A stretch of DNA of 64,000 bases from Streptomyces sp. CB02366 (GTDB lineage Bacteria; Actinomycetota; Actinomycetes; Streptomycetales; Streptomycetaceae). The stretch lies in the NCBI RefSeq assembly GCF_001905905.1, contig NZ_LIVT01000003.1, positions 1,069,001 through 1,133,000 on the forward strand, in the 5' to 3' direction. Under the pieces are notes generated by a model, which saw only the letters and a program-made list of their open reading frames with translations, was not told where the DNA came from and ran no database searches. Position 1 is the stretch's first letter. Each line of letters begins with the position of its first letter. The position numbers were made by a program, and so were the translations under genes. Of the stretch, positions 53,173 through 62,535 are shown piece by piece.

Positions 53173-53491
53173 GCCGAGCCGAAGAAGCAGGCCCCGTCGG
53201 GCCGTTCCCTTCTGGAGCCGCCCCCGCCCGCTCGCGCCGCCGCCTTCTTCGTACCCCCCGCCGCCCGGCCCGGCGGCCGACCCCGTCCGCGGCCCGCGCC
53301 TCCACGACGGGACCGAACACGTTCTCTTTCCCTCTCCCCCTCTCCCTCCCTCTCCCGCTCTTTTCCACCACGGCCACGTGACCGTGGCAGGTCGCGGAGG
53401 AGGATGGATCCATCCATCCCGAACAGGTGGCGGGCCGGTTCTCCGACGACAGGACGACCGTGGCGTCCCGCCGATTCCCCGGAGGCACCGC
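53173..53491. other. 319-bp intergenic region with polypyrimidine tract
   Basis: A run of C/T with a single G spans 53322-53366. The AGGAGG-like sequence at 53480 serves the next gene. Confidence 0.5.
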
Positions 53492-54376
53492 ATGAGCGCG
53501 ACGACACCCCCCGGCACCACGGCCCCCGGGTTCACCGGCCCGCTGATCGGGGCCGACCAACTGGCTGCCCGGCGCGGGGAGGACGTGGTCCTCTTCGACG
53601 CCTCGGTCGGCTCCCACCGGGGCGCGGCCGTGCGCATCCCCGGAGCCCGTCCCTTCGACCTCGACGGGGAGCTGTCCGACCCCGCCTCCCCCCTGCCGCA
53701 CACCATGCCCGGCCCCCGGCGGTTCACCGAGGCCCTGCGTGCGCTCGGCGTGCACGACTCCGACACGGTGGTCGTCTACGACGCCCAGGGCGTCTACTCC
53801 AGCGCCCGCGCCTGGTGGATGCTGCGCGCCATGGGCTTCGACCGGGCCGCCGTCCTCGACGGCGGCCTGCCCGCCTGGATCGCGTCCGGCCACCCGGTCG
53901 AACAGGAACCGGCCGCCTACGAGGGCCCGCGCGGCACCTTCACCGCCCGGCCCCGGCCAGGGCTGATCGTGGACGCCGACGCTGTCGCCGCCGCCCTCGC
54001 CGATCCGGACGCCGCCGTGCTCGACGCACGCACCGCGCAGCGGTACGCCGGCACCGCGCCGGAGCCGCGCCCGGGCCTGCGCGGAGGCCATATGCCGGGC
54101 GCCGCCGGCCTCCCCTTCGGCGAACTCCAACGGGACGGCGGTGTGATGCGGCCGACGGCTGAGCTGCGCACGGCGTTCGAGGCGGCGGCCCGGGGCCGCG
54201 AGCGGCTGTACTTCAGCTGCGGCTCCGGGGTCACCGCCTGCGTCCTCGCCCTGGGGGCCGTGCTGGCCGGCTACCGCGACCTGGCCGTGTACGACGGCTC
54301 ATGGAGCGAGTGGGGCCTGCCCTCCGACCGGCCGGTGGCCACGGGCGACGCCCCCGACGAGGACGACCCGCGATGA
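53492..54376 (+). CDS. Thiosulfate/3-mercaptopyruvate sulfurtransferase
   Basis: 294 residues from ATG 53492 (GGAGG). Two rhodanese domains; the second carries the active-site loop YFSCGSGVTACV. It transfers sulfane sulfur from thiosulfate or mercaptopyruvate to cyanide or thiols. Confidence 0.94.
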   Translation: MSATTPPGTTAPGFTGPLIGADQLAARRGEDVVLFDASVGSHRGAAVRIPGARPFDLDGELSDPASPLPHTMPGPRRFTEALRALGVHDSDTVVVYDAQGVYSSARAWWMLRAMGFDRAAVLDGGLPAWIASGHPVEQEPAAYEGPRGTFTARPRPGLIVDADAVAAALADPDAAVLDARTAQRYAGTAPEPRPGLRGGHMPGAAGLPFGELQRDGGVMRPTAELRTAFEAAARGRERLYFSCGSGVTACVLALGAVLAGYRDLAVYDGSWSEWGLPSDRPVATGDAPDEDDPR

Positions 54377-54382
54377 CCGGAG

Positions 54383-54694
54383 TCAGGACAGATCGTCCAG
54401 CGGCCTGAGGAAACGGCGCTCGTACCGCTTGATGCAGCGGGTCTCGCGGGCCAGTTCGAACGCTTGCAGGCACTCGGGGTCGGACATGCTGTCCGAGCGG
54501 TACTGCTCGTACGCGGCCAGACTGGGGAAGGAGAACAAGGCGTAGGCGGTGTCGCTGTCGCCCTCGCTCGGCAGGAAGTAGCCGTGGTGCGTCCCGCCGA
54601 ACCGGTTGACCAGCCGGACCCAGCGGCGGCCGTACTCCTCGAAATCCTCGATCTTGTCGGCGTCGATCTCGTACTTCAGATGAATGGTGATCAT
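54383..54694 (-). CDS. NIPSNAP-family protein
   Basis: 103 residues from ATG 54694. HLKYEIDADKIEDFEEYGRRWVRLVNRFGGTHHGYFLPSEGDSDTAYALFSFPSLAAYEQYR in overlapping parts, the dimeric alpha/beta barrel fold. Function unknown. Convergent with the sulfurtransferase gene, 6 bp apart. Confidence 0.9.
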   Translation of the reverse strand: MITIHLKYEIDADKIEDFEEYGRRWVRLVNRFGGTHHGYFLPSEGDSDTAYALFSFPSLAAYEQYRSDSMSDPECLQAFELARETRCIKRYERRFLRPLDDLS

Positions 54695-54909
54695 GTCTGC
54701 ATGATGCCGCGCCCCGCGAGGCTCCCGTTCCTGGCCTCCGCACCCGCTGAGAGGGCGGGGCGAGTCGGGTTCCGTCGGCGGGGGGCGGAGACCGTGCCCC
54801 CGGCGGCCGGCCGTCAGGGCTGAGACCCGTACAACCAACCGGCCCTCTCGTCCGTCTTGTTCGGCGACGTCTGATCGACGTAGGCCGCTGAACAGGACTG
54901 AAAGACTTG

Positions 54910-57321
54910 ATGAACCCAGCCAGACGCATGACCGCCACCGCCCTGGTCCTGGCCACGGCAGGCGGAGTGCTCCACGCCGCCGCCGTACCCGCCTCCGCGG
55001 CGGTGAGCTGTGCTTCCCCCGTCTTCAAGCGGCAGTTCTTCGCGAACACGACGTTCTCGGGCACGCCGAAGAAGACGGACTGCGACTCCGCGATCAACCA
55101 GAACTGGGGCACGGGCGCACCCGCCCCCGGCATGCCGTCCAATCACTTCGGCGTGCGCTGGACGGTGACGCGCGACTTCGGCTCCGGCGGCCCCTTCACG
55201 TTCACGGCCTCCGCCCAGGACGGCATGCGGGTCTACCTCGACGGCGTCCGCAAGATCAACGCGTGGAAGAACGTCTCCGCCACCGTCAAGAAGACGGTCC
55301 ACGTGACGATCCCCAAGGGCACGCACACCATCCGCTTCGACTTCGTCAACTGGACGGGTTCCGCCAAGGCCGGGTTCGCCTACACACCGCGCACCTCCGC
55401 CGCCCATGACAAGGTCAGGCCCCTCACCCCGACGGGGGCGGCGGTTTCGTACAACTCCACCACCGGCGCGGCCAAGCTCACCTGGACCGGGAACAGGGAG
55501 ATGGACCTGGCGGGCTACCGGGTCTACCGGCGGCTGAAGGGCACGCCGTACGGAAGCAAGCCGCTCGCGACGACCACCGCCACGTCGTACACCGACAGCG
55601 CGCTGCCCAGGACCGGCGCGGCCTACTCCTACGAGGTGCGGGCCGTCGACAGGGCGGGCCACGCCTCCGGCGGCAGCACCGACGTGTCCGTCACCACCGT
55701 CGACAGGACGCCGCCCGCCGCGCCCTTCGTCGAATGGGACGCCTGCCCGGCCGGCCGGCCCTACGCGGCGCCGGAGCTGGTCACCACCGCGCAGAACGCC
55801 GCCGACATCGTCCGGTACGAGATGCAGCGGCTGGACGCCGCCACGAAGCGGTGGAGCACCGTCTACTCCGGGGCCGAGGGGGCGATCTGCGACACCGGCT
55901 ACCGGGCCGACGGCAGCAAGGTCACCTACCGGGGCCGGGCCCGGGACGCCGCCGGGAACTGGTCGGCGTACTCGGCCGCCACGACGTTCACCACCCCCGA
56001 CCTGACCCCGCCCGCCCCCGTCACGGGACTCCGCGCCGAGTACCGGTCGGGCGTTCCGCACCTGTTGTGGTCACCCGTCCCCGGGGCCGCCTCGTACCAG
56101 GTCCTCCAGTACGACCCGGCGACCGGCGGCTACACCGACGCCCGCCCCGCGGGAAGCCCCGGCGACCGGACCGACGTGGTGCCGCTCCAGACGGCCGCCG
56201 TCGCCGACGGCTACCGGTACGCGGTGCGCTCCCTGGACGCCGGTGGCAACGCCGCCGCGCCGGTGGAGATCACGCTGGAGATGGCCGACCGGCCGGAGGC
56301 GATCCCGGCGTTCAAGACCACTGCCAAGAGGTTCGACGAGGGCGTGATGGTCGCGTGGAGCAGCGTCGACCCGTGGACCCTCGACGAGCGGCGCCTTCCC
56401 ACGTACAAGATCCTCCGTACCGACACCGCGACCGGCGAGACCGCCGTCGTGGACAAGTGCAAGCCGTTCACCTCGGTGGACCAGCCGCTGGCCGACCCGG
56501 ACACGTACTGGACCTGGGCGGACGACGACGCCCCCCTCTCCGCCCGCAAGCAGGTCAACGGCGGCTGCTGGGACGTCCAGGGCGAGTCGGAGACGACGTA
56601 CGAGTACCGGGTCGTGACGACCGACCGGTACGGGCGGGTGTCGCAGGCCGGCCCGCCCGCCACGGAGACCACCCCGGACACCCGGCGCCCCGCCCCGGTC
56701 CAGGACCTGACCGCGGAACGCGTCCCGCTCGGCGTCCGGCTGACCTGGACGCCGCCCGCCGACGCCGACGTCCGCGGCTACCACGTATGGCAGGGCGTCA
56801 CCGACCCGGACAGCGGTGAGACGGTCTGGAAGGAGGACTGCTGGACCGGCAGCTCCCTGACCGCCACCGAGATCCTCTGCCCGACGGTCGCCGACGGCGC
56901 CGTCCACGTCTACAAGGTGGCGGCCACGGACGACCGGCTCCTGCACGACGACGATCCGCTCGACGTCCTCCACCCCGCCGAGGTCTCCGTCACCCTGCCC
57001 GACACCCGGCCGCCGGGCTGGACGGGAACCGACGTCCGGCAGGGCCAGTACCCCCAGCTGTACGTCGGCTGCTCCGAGAGCTCCGGACTCGGGGACTGCT
57101 CCCGGCTCGCGAGGTACCGCGTGGAGCGCTGGGATCCCGTCACGGCCGCCTACGTCACCCTGACGGAGGGCGCGACGGGTGACGCGACGTCCTTCCTGGA
57201 CACCACGGTGCACGAGGACCGGCTCGGCCTGTACTACTACCGCGTCGTACGGCTCGACGCCTCGGGCGCCGAGGCCGTGACGCGGTCGACGGCGTACGGC
57301 ATCTGGGACACCTGGCTCTGA
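54910..57321 (+). CDS. Secreted PA14/fibronectin type III protein
   Basis: 803 residues from ATG 54910. A signal peptide (about 1-31, ASA|AVSC) precedes a PA14-like domain (about 33-160) and about five fibronectin III-like repeats, each bounded by DRTPPAAP/DLTPPAPV/DTRRPAPV linkers. Repeated Cys pairs may crosslink. It is probably a cell-surface or matrix protein that binds glycans. Confidence 0.9.
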   Translation: MNPARRMTATALVLATAGGVLHAAAVPASAAVSCASPVFKRQFFANTTFSGTPKKTDCDSAINQNWGTGAPAPGMPSNHFGVRWTVTRDFGSGGPFTFTASAQDGMRVYLDGVRKINAWKNVSATVKKTVHVTIPKGTHTIRFDFVNWTGSAKAGFAYTPRTSAAHDKVRPLTPTGAAVSYNSTTGAAKLTWTGNREMDLAGYRVYRRLKGTPYGSKPLATTTATSYTDSALPRTGAAYSYEVRAVDRAGHASGGSTDVSVTTVDRTPPAAPFVEWDACPAGRPYAAPELVTTAQNAADIVRYEMQRLDAATKRWSTVYSGAEGAICDTGYRADGSKVTYRGRARDAAGNWSAYSAATTFTTPDLTPPAPVTGLRAEYRSGVPHLLWSPVPGAASYQVLQYDPATGGYTDARPAGSPGDRTDVVPLQTAAVADGYRYAVRSLDAGGNAAAPVEITLEMADRPEAIPAFKTTAKRFDEGVMVAWSSVDPWTLDERRLPTYKILRTDTATGETAVVDKCKPFTSVDQPLADPDTYWTWADDDAPLSARKQVNGGCWDVQGESETTYEYRVVTTDRYGRVSQAGPPATETTPDTRRPAPVQDLTAERVPLGVRLTWTPPADADVRGYHVWQGVTDPDSGETVWKEDCWTGSSLTATEILCPTVADGAVHVYKVAATDDRLLHDDDPLDVLHPAEVSVTLPDTRPPGWTGTDVRQGQYPQLYVGCSESSGLGDCSRLARYRVERWDPVTAAYVTLTEGATGDATSFLDTTVHEDRLGLYYYRVVRLDASGAEAVTRSTAYGIWDTWL

Positions 57322-57353
57322 CCGGACGGGGGAGCGGAACCGAAATCCCTTCG

Positions 57354-57416
57354 TCCCCCCTCCCCCCTTCCTCTCCCCTCTCCCCTCTCCCCTTTTCCCC
57401 TCTTTCCTCCTTCCCC
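57354..57416. repeat. 63-bp pure polypyrimidine tract
   Basis: Continuous C/T run in the convergent space between the secreted protein gene and VOC gene. Confidence 0.9.
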
Positions 57417-57537
57417 GCCGCGCGACGAAAGGGGCGACCGGCCGCGGGACTTCGAACCGGAGGCGTGACCGGGACTCCTGAGCGAGGGGCCGGACTGTCC
57501 GCCGACCCTGGCGCCCGGGGGCGGCACCGGACGCCGT

Positions 57538-57936
57538 TCACGACCAGGTGCGTGAGCACAGCACGAGGCGGTAGCCGTCCGGGTCGGTGACCGTCGCTCC
57601 ATGCTCGTCCCAGTACGGGTTGTGAGCCGGAACCCGGGTGCCGCCGGCCTCCGTGAGGCGGTGGATCAGGGCGGGGTCCACCGGCTTTCCGAGGTAGACC
57701 ACGAACAGGTCGTCCACCGTCGGGGTCGGCTCCAGGGGGTGGTCCGGGTCGTGCGTCAGCTCGAAGTGCCAGGCGCCCCCGTCAGGGCCGAGCATCAGCA
57801 GGTCGTGCTCGCCCGGCACGCGCTCGGCCGTCCGCCACAGCACGCTCAGCCCCAGGCCCTCGGTGTAGAACCGTTCCGCGGCGGCGAGGTCCCGCGAGGG
57901 CCGTGCCACCCGGATCGTGGTCGTGGCGTCGATCAC
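57538..57936 (-). CDS. VOC-family (glyoxalase/dioxygenase fold) protein
   Basis: 132 residues from GTG 57936, which overlaps the cupin stop (GTGA). RVARPSRDLAAAERFYTEGLGLSVLW and DPDGYRLVLCS are the family marks. Metal site residues present: His in HDPDH and Glu-type positions are not obvious. Likely antibiotic or metabolite-binding or an epimerase-like enzyme; co-transcribed with the cupin. Confidence 0.9.
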   Translation of the reverse strand: MIDATTTIRVARPSRDLAAAERFYTEGLGLSVLWRTAERVPGEHDLLMLGPDGGAWHFELTHDPDHPLEPTPTVDDLFVVYLGKPVDPALIHRLTEAGGTRVPAHNPYWDEHGATVTDPDGYRLVLCSRTWS

Positions 57937-58433
57937 GCGGAACGCTCCAGGGCGGCACGCCAGACCGGGCTGTCGACGTAGTGGTTGTCGAAGCGCTCCG
58001 AGGACTCGGCGATCTCCTTCGGGTCCGCCTCACCGCGCATCACCCGGCCCAGCAGCCGCAGATAGTCGAACCTGCCCATGCCGGGGGTGAAGACGAAGAG
58101 GACGTCCGCTTCACGGCCCGGAGCGGCTGCGAAGGCGTGCGGGGTGTGGGGAGGCACCGCCAGGAAGTCCCCCTCCTCCAGGACGGTGACCTCCTCGCCC
58201 ACCAGAACCTGGAGTGCTCCGCTGATCACGAAGAACAGTTCGGTCGCCCGGGTGTGGAAGTGGGCCGGCGCCCCTACGGCGCCCTCGGCGAAGGTGGACC
58301 GGTAGCTCGTGACGCCGCCCGCCGTGCCGTCCGAGTCGGCCAGCAGGGTCATCACACTGCTCGGGTCGGCACAGGTCTCGGCTTCCGCGTGGCGGGTCAG
58401 CACGGCTGCCGGGGGCGTCTGGGATACGGGCAT
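57933..58433 (-). CDS. Cupin-domain protein
   Basis: 166 residues from ATG 58433. The cupin motif 1 is PAHFHTRATELFFVISG with metal-type histidines, motif 2 GDFLAVPPHTPHAF. Resembles quercetin dioxygenase-like small cupins. It is divergent from MarR. Confidence 0.9.
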   Translation of the reverse strand: MPVSQTPPAAVLTRHAEAETCADPSSVMTLLADSDGTAGGVTSYRSTFAEGAVGAPAHFHTRATELFFVISGALQVLVGEEVTVLEEGDFLAVPPHTPHAFAAAPGREADVLFVFTPGMGRFDYLRLLGRVMRGEADPKEIAESSERFDNHYVDSPVWRAALERSA

Positions 58434-58552
58434 GGGAGGTGTCTCCTCGTTCTTGATCATGATGCTGGGAGGGCAGGAGGCCGGCTCACGGGCTGTCACC
58501 GGCTTTGCGGCGGCCCCCGGTGGCGAGTGCGGCCATGGGGAGCTCATGTCGT

Positions 58553-58580
58553 TCAACCTTGATAATCTCAACATTGAGAT
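58553..58580. promoter_or_regulatory. MarR-type operator pair
   Basis: TCAACCTTGA at 58553-58562 and a longer ATCTCAA-CA-TTGAGAT at 58565-58580; both share TCAAC-N-TTGA. A further TTGAGA half-site is at 58620. Confidence 0.65.
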
Positions 58581-58627
58581 AAAAACACCCCGCCTCTCTC
58601 AGTGTCAAGTATCTTTACGTTGAGAAG

Positions 58628-59158
58628 ATGAGCATAGAGAGGAGTGCGGCGATGAGCGACGCCGTGGACACGATCATCAGCCAGTGGGCCGAGGAGCGCC
58701 CCGATCTGGTGGAGGACCTCTGGCCGGTGGAACTCCTCGCCCGGATCCAGCGGTTGGGACGGGTGGTCGACAAGTCCGCCAAGGCCGCTGCCGCCGCCCA
58801 CGGAGTGGAACACGGCGAGTTCGACGTGCTCACCACGCTGCAGCGCTCGGGGCCGCCCTACGCCCTCACCGCCGGAACCTTCCTCAAGGCGTCCATGGTG
58901 ACCTCCGGCGCGATCACCAACCGCATCGACAGGATGGAGGCGAAGGGCCTGGTCGAGCGGGTGCGCGACGACGACGACCGGCGCACCGTCAAGATCCGCC
59001 TCACGGAACGCGGACACGAGGTCACCCGGGCCGCCTTCGCCGACCACCTGGCGAACTACGCCCGACTGCTCGCCGACGTGGACCGCGACCTGGTCGCGAA
59101 CACCGCCGAGGGCCTGCGGCAGGTACTGGAGGCCCTCGGCGACACCACCGCCAAGTGA
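58628..59158 (+). CDS. MarR-family transcriptional regulator
   Basis: 176 residues from ATG 58628; ATG 58652 is an alternative. Winged helix: EFDVLTTLQRSGPPYALTAGTFLKASMVTSGAITNRIDRMEAKGLVERVRDDDDRRTVKIRLTERG in overlapping form, with the DDRR wing. It faces the cupin/VOC pair, with its operator between. Confidence 0.93.
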   Translation: MSIERSAAMSDAVDTIISQWAEERPDLVEDLWPVELLARIQRLGRVVDKSAKAAAAAHGVEHGEFDVLTTLQRSGPPYALTAGTFLKASMVTSGAITNRIDRMEAKGLVERVRDDDDRRTVKIRLTERGHEVTRAAFADHLANYARLLADVDRDLVANTAEGLRQVLEALGDTTAK

Positions 59159-59511
59159 CGGACATCCCGCCCTCCGCCCAGAAGCCGTTCGGGGATCGGC
59201 GGAGCTCTATGACGCGAAGGTGACGCGACGGGGGGCGGTCCGGCACGACTCCGGACCGCACCCGTTTGCGCAACTACCCCATGCGCCCGGTTCCCGACGG
59301 CGCGAGTGCCGCTCTCCCAGCGGTCGACTCAGGAGGTGTTGAGGGTGGTCCTGTCGACCTGGCGAGCGAGCACGCTCTTCCTGGCGGCTGGCAAGCTAAA
59401 GGTTGTTGCAGAAGGAGAGCAGAGACCGCGGAGCACTTCACCGCCAGCGTCACGAGCACCCGCGAAAGTGGGCGAACCGACGCTCGTGAGGACTCGGATC
59501 ATGGCGGGTAA
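59159..59511. other. 353-bp region: intergenic spacer plus most of a MITE
   Basis: From 59159 to 59396 no gene is recognised. From 59397 the MITE begins. Confidence 0.5.
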
Positions 59512-59543
59512 TCAGCGTTCGTCCAGTTCTGCAACAACCTTTA
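59397..59543. mobile_element. MITE of IS630/Tc1-mariner type
   Basis: Terminal inverted repeats AAGGTTGTTGCAGAA (59399-59413) and its complement (59527-59541), each flanked by TA; the surrounding C and G give a CTAG target, as IS630-family elements prefer with TA duplication. The 143-bp body encodes no transposase. The right end supplies the last codons of the hydrolase gene. Confidence 0.75.
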
Positions 59544-60429
59544 GGCCCTGTTGCATCGACGTCGCTTGAGCCAACTCGGCCAAGAGCGCAGCGAAGAGGT
59601 GCGGGCGGCTGAAGTATCCGACGTGTGACGCGGCCAGCGTGCGGACGTCGAACGGGTTCTCCGGGGTCAGTTCGTCCGCCTTGCGGATCATGTAATCCTG
59701 GACGGCCGGGGGGATGCTCAGGTCTTTGGTGAGGCGCACGAAGGTGTGCGGGATCGCACCCCATTGCGCGGCCCGGGCCACCGCGCCCTCTTCGAACACC
59801 GCGTAGTTCTCGTCCGGGTCCATCGAGTCGAGCAGCATCCGGAACTGGTGGTCGGTGGAGTCGGCCATGATGGCGGTCTTGAGTTGCGCGAACAGCGCGG
59901 GGTCGGCGTGCGCGGCGCGCCAGTTCAGCCGTACCACTCCCTGATGTGCGGTGCCCGGCACGGTGATGCGTGCCGCTGCGGCATCCAGCACGTTGTCGTC
60001 GAGTACGTCCCACTCCTCGGTGACCATCGCTGGGTCGCTGAGGCAGACCGCGGAGAGGTAGACGACGCGGTCGAGGAGTTCGGGCACGGCGTTCGCGACG
60101 GCGGTGACGGTGAGGCCGCCGAAGCTGTTGCCCGCCAGGACCAGGGGCCCGGACGGGGCGAGCCGATGCAGGACGTTCACCACATGGCGCACATTGTCCT
60201 GCAACGTGATGCCTTGCATTGCGGAGGAGGCCGCGGCCAGAGCCGCCAGGTCCTGCGGTTGCTCGTAGTAGGCGGCCGGGTGGCTGGCGCGGTCGCCGTG
60301 GCCGGGCAGATCGACGGCGTACGAACGGTACCCGTGCAGGGCCAGCTCGTTCTGCAGCGGCCCCCAGGCACGGGCGTTGCTGGACCCTCCGGGAACGAAG
60401 ACGAAGGTGGGGCGTGCGGTGGTACGCAT
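59512..60429 (-). CDS. Alpha/beta hydrolase (AB_hydrolase_1)
   Basis: 305 residues from ATG 60429. FVFVPGGSSNARAW, PGHGD and nucleophile elbow GNSFGG (Ser102) mark the fold; a histidine near SHVGYFSRPHLF completes a probable triad. Residues 297-305 (KVVAELDER) and the stop lie within the MITE; without insertion the frame would continue about 45 codons. Similar to secreted-type esterases of the Est/salicylate family, but cytoplasmic. Confidence 0.88.
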   Translation of the reverse strand: MRTTARPTFVFVPGGSSNARAWGPLQNELALHGYRSYAVDLPGHGDRASHPAAYYEQPQDLAALAAASSAMQGITLQDNVRHVVNVLHRLAPSGPLVLAGNSFGGLTVTAVANAVPELLDRVVYLSAVCLSDPAMVTEEWDVLDDNVLDAAAARITVPGTAHQGVVRLNWRAAHADPALFAQLKTAIMADSTDHQFRMLLDSMDPDENYAVFEEGAVARAAQWGAIPHTFVRLTKDLSIPPAVQDYMIRKADELTPENPFDVRTLAASHVGYFSRPHLFAALLAELAQATSMQQGLKVVAELDER

Positions 60430-60803
60430 GAAGGAATCCTTGTCATCCTGAGACGAACGGTGCGGAGTCGGATGACCAGGTGCCGACGGAATGCTCGGGT
60501 CAGCACCGAATCAGGGACACCGAACGGATGCGCAGGGACTGCCAATTGATGAGGACCGAGTGCATGATCGAGACCATAGGCCTCGTCCCGACGCTCCACC
60601 ACCGAATTGCCGACCGCTCGTGGGGAGCCGTGTTGCCTCCCACCCCCGAACACATGGAAGGGCCGGCGCCCCGGGCGGGTGGTCTTACGGCTGAGCGGGT
60701 GTGAAGACCGGAGCCTTGGTGGATCGAGGTGCAATCCCGTCCGAGCGGTTCCAGGAGGCACTGTTGTCGTAGGGGAATGCGCCCGCGTCGTCCGAGTTCC
60801 CCT
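60430..60803. other. 374-bp region without supported gene
   Basis: Upstream of the hydrolase. A short palindrome AAGGATTCCTT overlaps the ribosome site. Open frames here have mixed composition and no homology. Composition is less GC-rich than the rest of the window. Confidence 0.4.
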
Positions 60804-60956
60804 CCAGGGCTGGAGCAAGGTGGTTCCGCTCGCGTCGCGGCGGTCGGCTTTGTTCTGGGCCTCTGTGTTTACCTTCTTCACGGCTACGGTGACCGCCTCG
60901 CGGTAGTGTCCGCTGGCCCCCAGCGAGCCGGCCCCGCCCCACACCCACGGGTGCAG
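60804..60956 (-). pseudogene. TIGR02391-like C-terminal fragment
   Basis: Translation of this segment reads LHPWVWGGAGSLGASGHY and continues through REAVTVAVKKVNTEAQNKA, RRDASGTTLLQPW, resembling the 'HP..W..A..L...GHYRQAV' region of the TIGR02391 (Hypoth_Ymh) family. Upstream an in-frame stop occurs within four codons, and downstream the similarity breaks off, so only this part is preserved. Family identification is from recall. Confidence 0.5.
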
Positions 60957-61084
60957 GGTGGATGCGCTGAATTACGGTGCGTTGCCACCAGGCTTCCCGC
61001 GGACCGCCGCACCCCGCTCCAGAGTCGCGGCGGCGCGCTGTGCGGCCTCCCGGTGCTGGCACCACTCTTGTGCGAGTCAGGCAC

Positions 61085-61218
61085 TGAGCCTTTTCCAACC
61101 TCAGGTTGAGGCGTGACGAAGGGCGGGGATCGTCTTCACGATGGCGGTGACTCGGTTGGTGCTACAGCGGAGTTTCCGCCGGGGGCGCCAGCCCTTCAGG
61201 GCGGCCATGGCTTGCTCG
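61085..61218 (-). pseudogene. Truncated IS5-family transposase end
   Basis: Starts with the same terminal sequence as the intact IS (TGAGCCTTTTCCAACCTCAG versus TGAGCCCTCTTCAACTTGAT). The C-terminal translation ALKGWRPRRKLRCSTNRVTAIV matches TLKCWRVLRKLRCSTTRITTVV of the intact transposase. Homology ends abruptly near 61218; a degenerate partial repeat of the same segment follows at 61220-61255. Confidence 0.75.
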
Positions 61219-61293
61219 CATGGCGGCGCCGACCCGGTTGGGAGCTACAGGGGAGCTGCGCACCGGCCGGTGAGCGGTCGGTGCGGGCTCGGT

Positions 61294-62436
61294 CTACCGG
61301 TTCGCGGCTTCGCGAGTGGCGCTCCAGTGCGTGCGGCTGACCGCGCGGCCCACCGTATTGCGCACTGCGAGGCCCGGCCGGGTGCGGGGCACCATGAGCC
61401 TGGAGAGCAGACCGACGCGTCGCTGCCGTGGGCCTACCTCGCGGCGGAGACGGGACTCGTAGGCAGCGAAGGCGCGGGCGTGGTCACCGGGTTGGGCGGC
61501 GAGCTCTTCCGCGAGGGCGTACGCGCCCGCCATCGCCATGCTGGACCCGTCGCCCAGCAGGGCTGTCGCCGCCGCCGCGTCCCCGAGCAGGACGACCCGT
61601 CCGCGGGACCACGAGGGCATCCGGAGGGTGGTCAGGGGGTCGAAGAACGGGGCCGGGTGGTCGAGGAAGGCCGCCACGAGTTCCGGTGCCCGCCACCCCA
61701 CGCCGGCGTAGGCGTCGGCCACGGTCTGCTTGTGAAGGGCGATGTTCTTGCGGTCGTGGGGCGCCAGCCGTGCGGCCCGGAAGGTGAAGATCGCAAGCGG
61801 AGTGGTCCGCGAGGGATGGAGGACCAGCATCCGGTTCGGCACGGTCAGCATCGTCATCTCACTCGGGTCCTCGACGGCGTCGGGTTCCAGCGGCACGGTC
61901 GCGCCGTACAGGCCCAGGTCGCTCGCGAACTGCCGCTCGGGTCCGAATACCAGGCGCCGTACGGTGGAGTGCATCCCGTCGGCACCGACTACCAAGTCGA
62001 AGCGCCGTGGCGCGGACCTACGGAAGGTGACGTCCACCCCGCCTTCGTCCTGGTCGAGAGCGGTGACCGTGTCGTCGAACAAGAACTCGGCCTCGGTCTG
62101 CGCTGACCGGTGGAGCACCTCGGACAGGTCGGCTCGGGTCACCTCGACCGTCGGCGCCTTGTCCGAGGTGAGCGGGAGCTGCAGGATTCGCCTGCCGCCG
62201 GGGTCGAGCAGGGTCAGTGACCGATTGCGGGTGGCGAGCCCGCGCAGCTGCGGGAGGATGCCCATGCGGTCGGCGACCGGGATCGCGGGCCCCTTCACGA
62301 CGACCGCGCTGCCACCGGAACGCAGCTGCCGGGCATGTTCGACGACCGTTGGCCGGTAGCCGTTCCGGGAGAGCCAGTATGCGAGCGCGGGCCCTGCGAT
62401 TCCGGCACCGACTATCAGCACCTCGGGCTTCTTCAT
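61294..62436 (-). CDS. FAD-dependent monooxygenase
   Basis: 380 residues from ATG 62436. Rossmann FAD motif VLIVGAGIAGPALAYWLSRNG, DG motif DLVVGADGMHSTVR and GDAAAATALLGDGSSMAMAGAYALAEEL are those of group A flavoprotein hydroxylases (PheA/TetX type). The substrate is unknown. It is divergent from the ArsR regulator and flanked by mobile remnants. Confidence 0.92.
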   Translation of the reverse strand: MKKPEVLIVGAGIAGPALAYWLSRNGYRPTVVEHARQLRSGGSAVVVKGPAIPVADRMGILPQLRGLATRNRSLTLLDPGGRRILQLPLTSDKAPTVEVTRADLSEVLHRSAQTEAEFLFDDTVTALDQDEGGVDVTFRRSAPRRFDLVVGADGMHSTVRRLVFGPERQFASDLGLYGATVPLEPDAVEDPSEMTMLTVPNRMLVLHPSRTTPLAIFTFRAARLAPHDRKNIALHKQTVADAYAGVGWRAPELVAAFLDHPAPFFDPLTTLRMPSWSRGRVVLLGDAAAATALLGDGSSMAMAGAYALAEELAAQPGDHARAFAAYESRLRREVGPRQRRVGLLSRLMVPRTRPGLAVRNTVGRAVSRTHWSATREAANR

Positions 62437-62535
62437 GACGATGACCTCTCGGAGTGTCGAGGATGACCAGCTCCCCGGCGAGTGCCGGGGCCGGCTCCCA
62501 GAGCGCGGCGGGACGGGGCAGCGCAACCGGAACCA

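Noticed and set aside
60480..60704. 74-residue plus-strand frame near the hydrolase promoter
   Set aside because: No ribosome site, unusual composition and no family resemblance.
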